Below, piece by piece: positions 9,421 to 18,178 of a stretch of 43,623 bases of DNA (positions are counted from its first letter, which is position 1; the number at the start of each line of letters is the position of its first letter). The translations under genes were made by a program, and so were the position numbers. Origin of the DNA: Lutibacter sp. (GTDB lineage Bacteria > Bacteroidota > Bacteroidia > Flavobacteriales > Flavobacteriaceae); assembly GCA_002733665.1 (NCBI GenBank), contig NVWM01000015.1:452-44074 (forward strand), read 5' to 3'. The notes under the pieces are model-generated. The model was not told the origin of the DNA. It searched no databases and saw only the letters and a program-made list of their open reading frames with translations.

Positions 9421-10233
9421 TTAATTCCAAACTGTAGTTTCCAACCAATCAGCAGCATCTTGCAAGTAAGGTACATAAACACAAGAATTAAAATGTTCTA
9501 ATCCTGGTGCAACAACAAATGTTACATCTGAACCTACACCTACAGTTTCATCAATATATCCTTGAGTTATAGCCAATGGAAATAAATCGTCATCAGCACC
9601 ATGAATAGCATAAATAGGTTTAGCAAATTGATGTGTTACACCACTTTGGCTTGTTACTGCATAAGAACTTGCCATTGGAATCGCTGCTGAAAATAAACCT
9701 GAATAATACTGAGAAAAGAACCAAGCACCATTTCCACCATCACTATATCCCATAACTGCACGTTTATTAGCATCAACATGTAAATATGATGATACCATAT
9801 CTACAAGTGCTAAAATCTGCACAATATTTTGATCTGTATACCAATGACTTCCATTACTATTTGGGCTAATTATGTATGCGTCTAGACTTGCTAAACCAGG
9901 TTCAGCAAGACAATCAGTTGTTTGATGAATAGAACTAGAAACATTGGTTGCTCCTCCATGCAATCTCATAATTAATGGTCGCTTATTTGTTGAACTTGCT
10001 CCTGCTGGCGCAATAATTCTAAAGTTCCAGAAAAGACCTGACACAACTGACTCTAAAGTTAAATCATTTATTCCAGCATTAATCGTAAGGTTTTGAAAAT
10101 CTGCCCTTACATCATCTGCAGTTCTTGTCGGAACTGGAGTAAAACCATCATCTTCACCTCCTCCACAATTTACAAAAAGTAAAAGCATGAAAACAAATGA
10201 AACTATTTTTAATGATTTGAATGTGTTTTTCAT
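9421..10233 (-). CDS. Lipoprotein, alpha/beta-hydrolase esterase (PHB-depolymerase/LpqC-like)
   Basis: The N-terminus has a lipoprotein signal peptide with a lipobox-like LFVNC, putting the lipidated cysteine at residue 23, followed by GGGEDDG. The rest is an alpha/beta-hydrolase of the polyhydroxybutyrate-depolymerase or feruloyl-esterase type. There is an HGG oxyanion motif at 92-94 and a nucleophile elbow GYSDGG with Ser164. The likely acid is an Asp in HGADDD (214-216) and the likely histidine is His247 in GLEHFN. The elbow is GxSxG, as expected. It is probably an outer-membrane-anchored esterase; its substrate is unknown. It has its own terminator and lies 92 bp downstream of the transaldolase gene on the same strand. 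Confidence 0.88.
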   Translation of the reverse strand: MKNTFKSLKIVSFVFMLLLFVNCGGGEDDGFTPVPTRTADDVRADFQNLTINAGINDLTLESVVSGLFWNFRIIAPAGASSTNKRPLIMRLHGGATNVSSSIHQTTDCLAEPGLASLDAYIISPNSNGSHWYTDQNIVQILALVDMVSSYLHVDANKRAVMGYSDGGNGAWFFSQYYSGLFSAAIPMASSYAVTSQSGVTHQFAKPIYAIHGADDDLFPLAITQGYIDETVGVGSDVTFVVAPGLEHFNSCVYVPYLQDAADWLETTVWN

Positions 10234-10325
10234 AATGATGTAAGTTTAAAAAAGATTAATAAATAAAACAACTATACTAAATAGACTCTTAAAATCAATT
10301 TGGTTGCTTCTACTTATTATTCTTT

Positions 10326-10979
10326 TTAATTTCCTTTCTCAAAATCTGCTAAGAACTTCGCCAAGCCAATATCAGTTAAAGGATGTTTTAGCAATCCTTT
10401 GATGGCACTTAGAGGACCAGTCATAACATCTGCACCAATTTTTGCACAATCTATAATATGCATTGTATGTCTTACTGATGCTGCTAAAATCTGCGTATCA
10501 TATCCATAATTATCATAAATCAAACGAATATCAGCAATCAATCCTAAACCATCTGTAGAAATATCATCCAAACGACCAATAAATGGAGACATATATGTTG
10601 CTCCTGCTTTAGCAGCCAACAATGCTTGTCCTGCTGAGAAAACCAATGTAACATTCGTTTTAATTCCTTTGTCAGAAAAATATTTACATGCTTTTACACC
10701 ATCACCAATCATTGGTAATTTTATCACAATTTGAGGGTGTAATTTCGCTAGTGCTTCACCTTCTCTCACCATTCCGTCAAAATCTGTAGAAATAACTTCG
10801 GCAGAAACATCACCTTCAACCAAATTACAGATATCAACATAGTGCTTCAAAATCTTTGCTTCACCTGTGATACCTTCTTTTGCCATTAATGATGGATTGG
10901 TAGTTACTCCATCCAAAATTCCCATTGATTGGGCTTCTTTAATTTGTTCTAAATTTGCTGTGTCTATAAAAAATTTCAT
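10326..10979 (-). CDS. fsa: Transaldolase, short FSA/TalC type (217 aa)
   Basis: The 217-aa length and the opening [13 protein letters not shown] with [13 protein letters not shown] match the short transaldolase / fructose-6-phosphate aldolase subfamily. These are class I aldolases that transfer dihydroxyacetone units in the non-oxidative pentose phosphate pathway. The Schiff-base lysine is Lys87 in VIKLPM. Later motifs SPFIGRLDD and AASVRH are typical. Sequence alone does not separate transaldolase from F6P aldolase activity, so the symbol is provisional. It lies 53 bp downstream of the SDR gene on the same strand, with a near-match -7 box (TATTTTTA) in the gap, so it may have its own promoter. 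Confidence 0.93.
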   Translation of the reverse strand: MKFFIDTANLEQIKEAQSMGILDGVTTNPSLMAKEGITGEAKILKHYVDICNLVEGDVSAEVISTDFDGMVREGEALAKLHPQIVIKLPMIGDGVKACKYFSDKGIKTNVTLVFSAGQALLAAKAGATYMSPFIGRLDDISTDGLGLIADIRLIYDNYGYDTQILAASVRHTMHIIDCAKIGADVMTGPLSAIKGLLKHPLTDIGLAKFLADFEKGN

Positions 10980-11032
10980 GTATTCAGTATATTATGTTAG
11001 TGGTTTTATTTGGTGTAAAAATACTTTAAACA

Positions 11033-11836
11033 TTATAATTTATAATGATTCATTAATAACTTTTCATAAGTTCTATCTGGAAGAATTCTTTTTAAAACAA
11101 CAGAAAATTTCTGCATAAAATCTCCAACCTTATAATGTATTTTCGGATTGTTACTTTCTATAATCCTATGAATTCTTTCTGCCATTTCTATTGGATCTCC
11201 GCCTCCAGAAACGTGTGAGTCCATCAAATTTAAATTTTCTTGATATACTTTTTTATATGCCGATTCTTCAGAAACAGGCGTGTGATAGCGACCTGAAGCA
11301 ATATTAGTTGCAAAATCTCCTGGAGCAACAGCAACTACTTTTATTCCGAAGTTCTTCACTTCCATACTTGTAGCTTCAGTCACCAATTCCAGCGCACCTT
11401 TGGTTGCAGAGTAAATTCCACGAAAGGGCAATCCCATATATCCTGCAATAGAAGTAACATTAACAATCAATCCAGATTTCTGTGTACGCATTTGTGGTAA
11501 AACTGCTTTCATCACATCAATAGCACCAAAAAGATTGGTGTTAAAAACGTTACGCATTTCTTCGGTTGGTGTATCTTCAATAGAGCCTGTTATTCCCATT
11601 CCTGCGTTGTTAATCAACACATCTATCTTTCCTTCGGATGAAATAACAGTTTCAATTGCTTTAGAAATGGTTGCGGTGTTATTAACATCCAAAGCAATCA
11701 ATTTAAAAGGATGATTTTTTATTTTTTGTGGATTTCTACTCGTACCGTAAACAGTATATCCTTTTTCTGATAGATATTCACCAACAGACTTTCCAATTCC
11801 AGATGATCCTCCAGTAATTAATACAACTTTACTCAT
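11033..11836 (-). CDS. SDR-family oxidoreductase (267 aa)
   Basis: This is a classical short-chain dehydrogenase/reductase with a Rossmann fold. The cofactor loop TGGSSGIG is at 8-15, NNAG at 76-79, the catalytic Ser129 in NVTSI, and Tyr142 with Lys146 in YSATK. SDRs reduce or oxidise carbonyl or hydroxyl groups with NAD(P)(H). An Arg after the second strand (TSRNPQK) would fit NADP preference. The substrate cannot be predicted. It is probably the first gene of a minus-strand group leading to the transaldolase and esterase genes. Confidence 0.92.
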   Translation of the reverse strand: MSKVVLITGGSSGIGKSVGEYLSEKGYTVYGTSRNPQKIKNHPFKLIALDVNNTATISKAIETVISSEGKIDVLINNAGMGITGSIEDTPTEEMRNVFNTNLFGAIDVMKAVLPQMRTQKSGLIVNVTSIAGYMGLPFRGIYSATKGALELVTEATSMEVKNFGIKVVAVAPGDFATNIASGRYHTPVSEESAYKKVYQENLNLMDSHVSGGGDPIEMAERIHRIIESNNPKIHYKVGDFMQKFSVVLKRILPDRTYEKLLMNHYKL

Positions 11837-11850
11837 TTAGTCAATCTTTG

Positions 11851-11874
11851 GTGTCTGAGCGTAGTCGAAGACAC
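11851..11874. repeat. Short hairpin repeat with GAGCGTAGTCGA core
   Basis: The 24-bp sequence has a 6-bp stem (GTGTCT / AGACAC) enclosing GAGCGTAGTCGA. The same core recurs at 38391-38412, in one arm of the repeat at 28245-28322, and in related form at 15711-15755. Confidence 0.5.
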
Positions 11875-11963
11875 AATTATCATTTTACAAATATCATAAA
11901 AGTAAAGCAAGAAAAATAAAAAAAGGCTTTAAAATATGGATCTACTGCTATTTTATTTGATAA

Positions 11964-12065
11964 TGTCATTCCGACAGAGTGACCGTAGGAGCGACGAGGA
12001 ATCTCTCAAAACCGCATTATTAATGAGATTTCTCGTCATTCGTCCCTCATTCTCTCGAAATGACA
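11964..12065. repeat. Palindromic intergenic repeat, long type (copy 2, inverted relative to copy 1)
   Basis: The 102-bp imperfect palindrome starts TGTCATTCCGACAGAGTGAC and ends CTCTCGAAATGACA. Its reverse complement aligns end to end with the repeat at 9239-9339. It lies downstream of ffs and upstream of the SDR gene, inside a 568-bp stretch with no protein gene. Confidence 0.85.
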
Positions 12066-12147
12066 AATGATTGAATTTTATTAATTCGCTAAAATTATAG
12101 TAATAGAAAAAATGTTGCTAAAAAGAAAAGTATAAGAATCAAAAAAT

Positions 12148-12241
12148 GGCAAGCGACCTACATCACACTGCTACAACCTAATACCTTTGCTGCGTTCCCG
12201 CTCTGGAGGATTCAAAGGGAGCTAGTTGTGTAGGACTTGCC
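12148..12241 (-). ncRNA. ffs: Signal recognition particle RNA, small bacterial type
   Basis: On the minus strand the RNA begins GGCAAGTCCTACACAAC and ends GTAGGTCGCTTGCC, so the ends pair (GGCAAG with CTTGCC) and the CUACAC/GTGTAG regions pair further in. The apical part reads CCAGAGCGGGAACGCAGC, the conserved symmetric loop and GGAA-type tetraloop that binds the Ffh M domain. This is the ~95-nt small bacterial SRP RNA, which acts with Ffh and FtsY in co-translational membrane targeting. The exact ends are set by pairing only. Confidence 0.9.
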
Positions 12242-12245
12242 GATG

Positions 12246-12276
12246 CAAATTTACAATCAATTTTATCTTTGCGCAA
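12246..12276 (-). promoter_or_regulatory. Bacteroidota-type promoter of ffs
   Basis: On the minus strand there is a -7 box TAAATTTG (12253-12246) and a -33 TTG (12276-12274), separated by 20 nt. This fits the Bacteroidota TTTG / TAnnTTTG consensus, and the box ends 4-5 nt before the predicted 5' end of SRP RNA. Confidence 0.75.
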
Positions 12277-12404
12277 TCTTTTTTGTGCTTTTTATGTAAC
12301 ATTTTTAAGTCTTTGACTACTAATTGTTTTATAAATTAAAAATACATAAACAAAGACTCTAAAATTTGTTTTTGTATATTTGTTAAACTAAAAATCAACT
12401 AAAA

Positions 12405-12977
12405 ATGAATGCAATCATCAAACAAAATGGAGTAAATTTCGGCTTAATCTTAGGTTTTTTACTCGCACTAGTAACTCTAATAGGTTATGCAGTGAATAGT
12501 GACATATTAGTAAGCACATGGTCTCTTGTGTATGTTTTTTTAACAGTTATTATCGTTGGAATTATAGCAATAGCTTATTCTAAAAAAGGACTTGGAGGTT
12601 TTATCAATTTCAAACAAGGTTTTACTACCTATTTTATAATGCTCGTTATTGGAGTTTTTATTTCTATATTGGTAAATTTTCTCGTTTTTAATGTTGTAGA
12701 TACTGGATTTCAGGAAGTTATGAAAGAAAAGACTGTAGAAAAGATAGAAAGTCAAAGAGATTGGATTGCAGGAAAAATGATAGATGGAGGTTCATCAGAA
12801 AACGAAATTGAAGAATTGGAAAAGAAAATGGATGAAGCAATTGAAAAAGTTAAAACTGAGGACCAATATGGAATTGGAAAGCAAGTTCAAGGATTCTTTA
12901 CATTCACTGCTTTTTTCTCTATATTTGGTCTATTATTAGCATTAATTTTGAAGCGAAAAGATCCTGCTCTAGAATAA
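12405..12977 (+). CDS. DUF4199 membrane protein (190 aa)
   Basis: The pattern of hydrophobic segments (~13-28, ~36-54, ~76-100 and ~165-185), with a charged acidic/lysine coiled-coil-like loop between the last two (~105-160), is that of DUF4199 proteins of Bacteroidota. Their function is unknown. The gene ends 12 bp before a family-2 glycosyltransferase gene, so the two are probably co-transcribed; an envelope role is inferred from that alone. A TATATTTG -7-like box lies at 12375-12382, with no clear -33 element at the right distance. Confidence 0.85.
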   Translation: MNAIIKQNGVNFGLILGFLLALVTLIGYAVNSDILVSTWSLVYVFLTVIIVGIIAIAYSKKGLGGFINFKQGFTTYFIMLVIGVFISILVNFLVFNVVDTGFQEVMKEKTVEKIESQRDWIAGKMIDGGSSENEIEELEKKMDEAIEKVKTEDQYGIGKQVQGFFTFTAFFSIFGLLLALILKRKDPALE

Positions 12978-12989
12978 AATATATAAAGT

Positions 12990-13949
12990 ATGAATATTTC
13001 AGTAGTCATTCCTTTATTGAATGAAGACGAATCTTTACAAGAATTATATGATTGGATTGTACGTGTTGTACAGTCCAATCAGTATTCTTATGAAATCCTA
13101 TTTATAGATGACGGTAGTACTGACAATTCTTGGAATGTTATCCAACAACTATCAGAAAAAGATAGCAATGTAAAAGGCATTAAATTTCAAACAAATTACG
13201 GAAAATCTCAAGCATTAAATGCTGGATTTGAACTTGCTCAAGGTGATGTAATCATTACAATGGATGCAGATTTACAAGACAGTCCAGATGAAATTCCTGA
13301 ATTATATGATTTGATTATCAAAGATGGTTTTGATCTTATTTCTGGATGGAAAAAGAAACGATACGACTCTAAAATCAGAAAGAATATACCATCAAAACTA
13401 TTCAATCTTGCTGCACGCAGAACATCAGGATTGAAACTACATGATTTTAATTGTGGCTTGAAAGCATATAGCAATGAAGTTGTAAAAAACATTGATGTAT
13501 ATGGAGAAATGCATCGCTACATTCCTGTGCTTGCCAAAAATGAAGGCTTCACCAAAATTGATGAAAAAGTAGTACAACATCAAGCAAGAAAATATGGAGT
13601 TACAAAATTTGGAATTGATAGATTTATCAATGGTTTTCTAGATTTAATTACTATTTGGTTTTTATCAAAATTCGGTAAACGACCTATGCATTTATTTGGT
13701 TTTCTTGGAAGTTTGATGTTTATCATTGGTTTTTTATCTGCAGCGTATATTGGAGTTACAAAACTTTTAAAATTATTCTATTACCACACTCCTACTCGAT
13801 TGGTAACAGAAAATCCGTGGTTTTATATTGCATTAACGACCATGATTATTGGAACATTATTCTTCTTGTCTGGATTTTTAGGTGAACTTATTTTGCGTAC
13901 CAAACGTGATAAAAGTCTTTATAAAATCAGTCAGAAAATTAACCTATAA
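12990..13949 (+). CDS. Family-2 glycosyltransferase, DPM1/GtrB-like (319 aa)
   Basis: An N-terminal GT-A domain shows SVVIPLLNEDESL at the start, FIDDGSTDNSW at ~37-47, and MDADLQDSPDEIPEL at ~91-105 containing the metal-binding DAD/DxD. Two C-terminal membrane segments (~230-255 and ~270-300) follow. This is the architecture of polyprenyl-phosphate glycosyltransferases (GtrB, DPM1, ArnC relatives), which load a sugar onto a lipid carrier at the inner membrane. The donor sugar is unknown. It forms an operon with the DUF4199 gene and lies 26 bp before the phosphohexomutase gene. Confidence 0.93.
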   Translation: MNISVVIPLLNEDESLQELYDWIVRVVQSNQYSYEILFIDDGSTDNSWNVIQQLSEKDSNVKGIKFQTNYGKSQALNAGFELAQGDVIITMDADLQDSPDEIPELYDLIIKDGFDLISGWKKKRYDSKIRKNIPSKLFNLAARRTSGLKLHDFNCGLKAYSNEVVKNIDVYGEMHRYIPVLAKNEGFTKIDEKVVQHQARKYGVTKFGIDRFINGFLDLITIWFLSKFGKRPMHLFGFLGSLMFIIGFLSAAYIGVTKLLKLFYYHTPTRLVTENPWFYIALTTMIIGTLFFLSGFLGELILRTKRDKSLYKISQKINL

Positions 13950-13975
13950 CCTATCTTTGCATTTTAATATACTTT

Positions 13976-15700
13976 ATGAACACAGATAACAATCAAATAT
14001 CAAACAAGGCAAAAGATTGGCTTTCAGATACATTTGATACTGATACACAAAAAGAAATTCAACAATTATTAGATATTAATTCTCCTGAATTAGCAGACAG
14101 ATTCTATAAAGACATGGAGTTTGGAACTGGCGGAATGCGTGGAATTATGGGTGCTGGAACCAATAGAATCAACAAATACACTTTAGGACGCTCAACTCAA
14201 GGACTTTCTAACTTTCTTATAAAAACATTTCCTAATAAAGATTTAAAAGTTGCTATTGCTTTTGATTGTAGACATAACAGCCAAAAGTTTGCAAAAATTG
14301 TTGCTGATGTTTTTTCTGCAAATGGTATTAAAGTTTTTCTTTTCGAAGATTTACGTCCAACACCAGAACTTTCTTTTGCTGTGAAACATTTAGGATGTGA
14401 TGCCGGAATTGTATTGACAGCTTCTCACAATCCACCAGAATATAACGGATATAAAGTATATTGGAATGATGGCGGACAAATTGTACCTCCAGAAGATAAA
14501 GGTATAATTTCCGAAGTTAATAGTTTAGAATTTTCTGAAATAAAATTTAACGCTGACGAAAGTTTAATTGAAACTATCGGACAAGAAGTTGATGATGTAT
14601 TTATTGATGGATGCATAAATAATGGCAAACTACCAACATTAAAGAATAGAAATAAACTAAAAGTAGTTTTCACTTCTTTACACGGAACTTCAATTGTCTC
14701 AATACCAGAAACTCTCAAAAGAGCAGGATATACAGATGTACATATCGTTGAAGAACAACGTGTGCCAAATGGTGATTTTCCGACAGTAAAATCGCCAAAC
14801 CCTGAAGAACCTGCAGCTTTAAAGATGGCAACAGATCTTGCTGATAAAATTGATGCCGATATTGTGATTGGAACAGATCCTGACTGTGATAGATTAGGTG
14901 TTGCTGTAAGAAATATGGATGGTGAAATGACCTTGTTAAATGGAAATCAAACAATGGCGGTCATGACAAATTTTCTTATCAAAAAATGGAAAGATGAAGG
15001 TCGCTTAAACGGAAACCAATTTGTGGGCTCTACTATTGTTTCTACAGAATTGGTTGATAGAATTGCTGATAGTTATGGTGTAGAAACTAAAATTGGCTTG
15101 ACTGGTTTTAAATGGATTGCAAAGATGATTCGTGATTATAATACCATGGATTTTATTGGAGGTGGAGAAGAAAGTTTCGGATATATGGTTGGTGATTTTG
15201 TACGTGACAAAGATGCTGTAACTGCAACTTTATTGGCTTGTGAAATCGCAGCAACTGCTAAAGAAAATGGGAGTTCTTTTTACGAAGAATTACTTAATAT
15301 ATATGTGAAGAATAACTTTTATAAAGAACATTTAATCGCTATCGTAAAAAAAGGAATGGACGGTGCGCAACTCATCAAGAAAATGATGAGTGAAATGCGC
15401 GAAAACCCTATTACAGAAATTGATGGAGAAAAAGTTCAGTTTTTATGTGATTATCAATCATCAATCAAAAAGAATTTGATTACAGGAGAAGAAACTACAA
15501 TTGATATTCCTAAATCAAATGTATTGATTTATCATACTGAAAATGGGACTCGAATTGCGGCAAGACCAAGTGGAACAGAGCCTAAAATTAAATTTTATTT
15601 TAGTGTAAACACCTCTTTGGATGCTATTGAAAATGCTCAAAAAGCAGAAAACGAATTAGACGCAAAAATTCAGCGAATTATAAAAGAAATGAAATTGTAG
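13976..15700 (+). CDS. Phospho-sugar mutase (phosphoglucomutase/phosphomannomutase family, 574 aa)
   Basis: This is an alpha-D-phosphohexomutase, which interconverts hexose-1-P and hexose-6-P through a phosphoserine enzyme. The catalytic Ser150 is in TASHNPP, the Mg-binding loop DPDCD is at 301-305, the sugar-binding motif is GGGEESFGY, and the phosphate-binding motif RPSGTEPK is near the C-terminus. The ~570-aa length is that of the PgcA/PGM2-like group, not the ~450-aa GlmM group. It probably supplies sugar-1-phosphates for the neighbouring glycosyltransferase pathway. A TATCTTTG -7-like box at 13952-13959 could give it a promoter of its own. Confidence 0.95.
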   Translation: MNTDNNQISNKAKDWLSDTFDTDTQKEIQQLLDINSPELADRFYKDMEFGTGGMRGIMGAGTNRINKYTLGRSTQGLSNFLIKTFPNKDLKVAIAFDCRHNSQKFAKIVADVFSANGIKVFLFEDLRPTPELSFAVKHLGCDAGIVLTASHNPPEYNGYKVYWNDGGQIVPPEDKGIISEVNSLEFSEIKFNADESLIETIGQEVDDVFIDGCINNGKLPTLKNRNKLKVVFTSLHGTSIVSIPETLKRAGYTDVHIVEEQRVPNGDFPTVKSPNPEEPAALKMATDLADKIDADIVIGTDPDCDRLGVAVRNMDGEMTLLNGNQTMAVMTNFLIKKWKDEGRLNGNQFVGSTIVSTELVDRIADSYGVETKIGLTGFKWIAKMIRDYNTMDFIGGGEESFGYMVGDFVRDKDAVTATLLACEIAATAKENGSSFYEELLNIYVKNNFYKEHLIAIVKKGMDGAQLIKKMMSEMRENPITEIDGEKVQFLCDYQSSIKKNLITGEETTIDIPKSNVLIYHTENGTRIAARPSGTEPKIKFYFSVNTSLDAIENAQKAENELDAKIQRIIKEMKL

Positions 15701-15710
15701 ACATTTCACC

Positions 15711-15755
15711 TCGAGCGCAGTCGAGAGGTTTTTATTAGGTCTCGACTGCGCTCGA
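15711..15755. repeat. Inverted repeat with TCGAGCGCAGTCGAGA arms
   Basis: A perfect 16-bp stem, TCGAGCGCAGTCGAGA (15711-15726) against TCTCGACTGCGCTCGA (15740-15755), has a 13-nt loop. It lies 10 bp after the phosphohexomutase stop and 18 bp before the ABC transporter start. It may act as an RNA hairpin between the genes, but there is no proper T-run after it. Confidence 0.8.
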
Positions 15756-15773
15756 CCAGACAATTATTCAACT

Positions 15774-17600
15774 ATGAATCACTTTAGAAAAATATTAAAA
15801 TTTGCCAAACCATACAGAAAATATGCATGGTTAAACGTGTTATTTAATATCTTATATGCAATTTTTAATGTTTTATCAGTTTTAGGTTTTATCCCTGTTT
15901 TAGGGATCTTATTTGGCAAAGAAGAAAAAGTATACCAGAAACCTATATATAAAGGCATAACCAATCTTTTTGACTACGGACAAGAATATATTAATTTTCA
16001 TATTACTTCACTAATTGAAGAAGGAGGAGTAAATAAAGCATTGCTTTTTATTTGTATCCTTTCTTTCAGTCTATTCTTCTTTAAAAACTTATTTAGATAC
16101 TTAGCATCTTATGTACTGATTTTCTTACGAAATGGAGTTGTAAAAGACCTTCGAGATAATTTATATCATAAAATTATAGAATTACCTATTTCATACTTTT
16201 CAGAAAAAAGAAAAGGTGATACTATTGCTCGCATGACTGCTGATGTTCAAGAGGTTCAAGTGTCTTTCCTAACATCATTAGAAACAGTTGTCAGAGAGCC
16301 TTTAACAATCATTATTGCCCTTTCAATGATGTTAATGATGAGTCCACAATTGACATTATTCGTGTTTATTTTACTTCCAGTTTCTGGTTTTATTATTTCA
16401 TCAATAAGTAAAAAACTAAAAGCAAATTCATTAAAAGCACAGGCTGAAACCGGAAATTTCTTATCATTTATTGAAGAAACTTTAACTGGATTAAGAGTTA
16501 TAAAAGGTTTTAATGCTGAAGGTAAAATTGAAAAAAAGTTCAATAATTCTACTACAATTTATAGAAACTTGATGACGAAGGTTTTACATCGTAAAACGTT
16601 GGCTTCACCAATGAGTGAATTTTTAGGCTCTGCAACCATTATTTTAATATTATGGTATGGAGGTAAAGAAGTTTTAAGTGAAAGTAGTTCTTTAACTGCA
16701 GAAGCCTTTTTAGGATATATCGTGTTGTTTTACACTGTCTTAAACCCTATAAAAGCAATTGCAACAGCCTATTATAACATCCAAAAAGGAGATGCATCTG
16801 CAGAGCGTATTTTAGAGATTTTAGAAACAAAAAACACTATTATTGAGAAACCGAATGCACTTATAAAATCTACATTTGATAAAGAGATTACATTTGAAAA
16901 TATTTCTTTTAAATATAAAGATGATTATGTGCTTAAGAACTTCTCATTAAAGATACCGAAAGGAAAAACCGTTGCATTGGTTGGGCAATCTGGAAGTGGA
17001 AAATCTACTTTAGCAAACTTAGTAACTCGATTCTATGACGTTAACAAAGGATCTATTAAAATTGACGGAATTGACATTAAAGACATGACAAAAAAGTCAT
17101 TACGAGATTTAATGGGAATTGTAACACAAGATTCAATCTTGTTCAATGATACTGTCAATAAAAATATTTCTTTAGGTATTGACAATCCTGAGTTAAATGA
17201 TATTGTTGATGCTTCTAAAATTGCAAATGCACATGAGTTTATCAAGGATTTACCTCAACAATATGAAACCAATATTGGTGATGGTGGAAACTCTCTTTCT
17301 GGAGGACAAAAACAACGTTTGTCTATTGCGCGTGCTGTATTAAAAAATCCACCAATTATGATATTGGATGAAGCAACTTCAGCATTAGATACCGAAAGTG
17401 AGCAGTTGGTTCAAAAAGCATTGGAAAAAATGATGCAGAATAGAACTTCACTGGTTATTGCACATAGACTTTCTACAATTCAAAAAGCTGATTTAATTCT
17501 TGTATTGCGTAAAGGAGAAATTATTGAACAAGGTACACATGAAGAATTACTTTCAAAAAAAGAAGCATATTTCAAGTTGGTGAATATGCAGACATTATAA
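15774..17600 (+). CDS. ABC transporter, fused permease/ATPase, MsbA type (608 aa)
   Basis: This is a half-size exporter with an N-terminal ABC-transmembrane domain (~1-340, six helices) and a C-terminal nucleotide-binding domain. Walker A GQSGSGKST starts at residue 404, the signature LSGGQ at 508, Walker B IMILDEAT at ~526, and the switch histidine is in IAHRLST. It works as a homodimer. Such proteins in this position are usually annotated as lipid A/lipid-linked glycan flippases or multidrug exporters, and the upstream glycosyltransferase and mutase favour an envelope lipid, but the substrate is not provable here. A palindromic repeat follows 24 bp after the stop. Confidence 0.95.
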   Translation: MNHFRKILKFAKPYRKYAWLNVLFNILYAIFNVLSVLGFIPVLGILFGKEEKVYQKPIYKGITNLFDYGQEYINFHITSLIEEGGVNKALLFICILSFSLFFFKNLFRYLASYVLIFLRNGVVKDLRDNLYHKIIELPISYFSEKRKGDTIARMTADVQEVQVSFLTSLETVVREPLTIIIALSMMLMMSPQLTLFVFILLPVSGFIISSISKKLKANSLKAQAETGNFLSFIEETLTGLRVIKGFNAEGKIEKKFNNSTTIYRNLMTKVLHRKTLASPMSEFLGSATIILILWYGGKEVLSESSSLTAEAFLGYIVLFYTVLNPIKAIATAYYNIQKGDASAERILEILETKNTIIEKPNALIKSTFDKEITFENISFKYKDDYVLKNFSLKIPKGKTVALVGQSGSGKSTLANLVTRFYDVNKGSIKIDGIDIKDMTKKSLRDLMGIVTQDSILFNDTVNKNISLGIDNPELNDIVDASKIANAHEFIKDLPQQYETNIGDGGNSLSGGQKQRLSIARAVLKNPPIMILDEATSALDTESEQLVQKALEKMMQNRTSLVIAHRLSTIQKADLILVLRKGEIIEQGTHEELLSKKEAYFKLVNMQTL

Positions 17601-17624
17601 CTCCAAATACTATAGAAGTAAACA

Positions 17625-17694
17625 TGTCATTTTGAGTGAAACGAAAAATCTTATTCGTATATTAAAGAGATTCTTCACTACGTTCAGAATGACA
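17625..17694. repeat. Palindromic intergenic repeat, short type
   Basis: The 70-bp imperfect inverted repeat starts TGTCATTTTGAGTGAAACG and ends CGTTCAGAATGACA. It sits between convergent genes, with its right end 5 bp from the stop of the NTF2-like gene. It resembles the elements at 28245-28322 and 38527-38609. Confidence 0.75.
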
Positions 17695-17699
17695 AAGAA

Positions 17700-18086
17700 T
17701 TAATTATATTTAGATAATAATTCACCCATTTTTTGATGAATTAAATTGATGGCTTTTAATGGTCTAATCATCACCTTAAACGCAATAATTTTACCATCAT
17801 CATTCCAAGTTATAATATCAACACCATTTACAAGAACTCCATCTATTTCTGTTTCAAATTCTAAAATAGTTTCATTACCATCAATCACTTTTTTCGCATA
17901 ACTAAAAGTATTATTAGCAATTACATGAAGTGCTGCTGATAAATAAAGTTGTGTTACTTTCTTCCCTATTTGTGGAGTATGAACTACTGGAGAATAAAAA
18001 ATCACCTCTTCTGCAAGAATATCATTTAATTTTTGAAGATCTCTCGAAATGAGTACTTCTTGCCATCTTTCAACATTTGTTTTCAT
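17700..18086 (-). CDS. NTF2-like / SnoaL-like fold protein (128 aa)
   Basis: The small alpha+beta protein has the NTF2-like layout: an N-terminal helix with VERWQEVLISRDLQKLNDIL, then LAEEVIFYSP, ending in beta strands ITWNDDGKIIAFKVMIRPL. Members of this superfamily include ketosteroid-isomerase-like enzymes and many binding proteins, so the fold says little about function. I start at the ATG at 18086; a GTG at 18116 would add ten residues (MTVKKHKYQH) with no clear support. It stands alone. Confidence 0.8.
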   Translation of the reverse strand: MKTNVERWQEVLISRDLQKLNDILAEEVIFYSPVVHTPQIGKKVTQLYLSAALHVIANNTFSYAKKVIDGNETILEFETEIDGVLVNGVDIITWNDDGKIIAFKVMIRPLKAINLIHQKMGELLSKYN

Positions 18087-18178
18087 GTGTTGATATTTAT
18101 GTTTTTTAACTGTCACATGTGTTCGCTATTAATGATTCAACTAGAAAATAATAGTTTTAACCTGCTCGGTTCATGTGT

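Noticed and set aside
9239..12065. Composite transposon carrying three genes
   Set aside because: The flanking repeats are short non-coding palindromes of a family scattered through the window, with no transposase and no visible target duplication; only inversion is considered.
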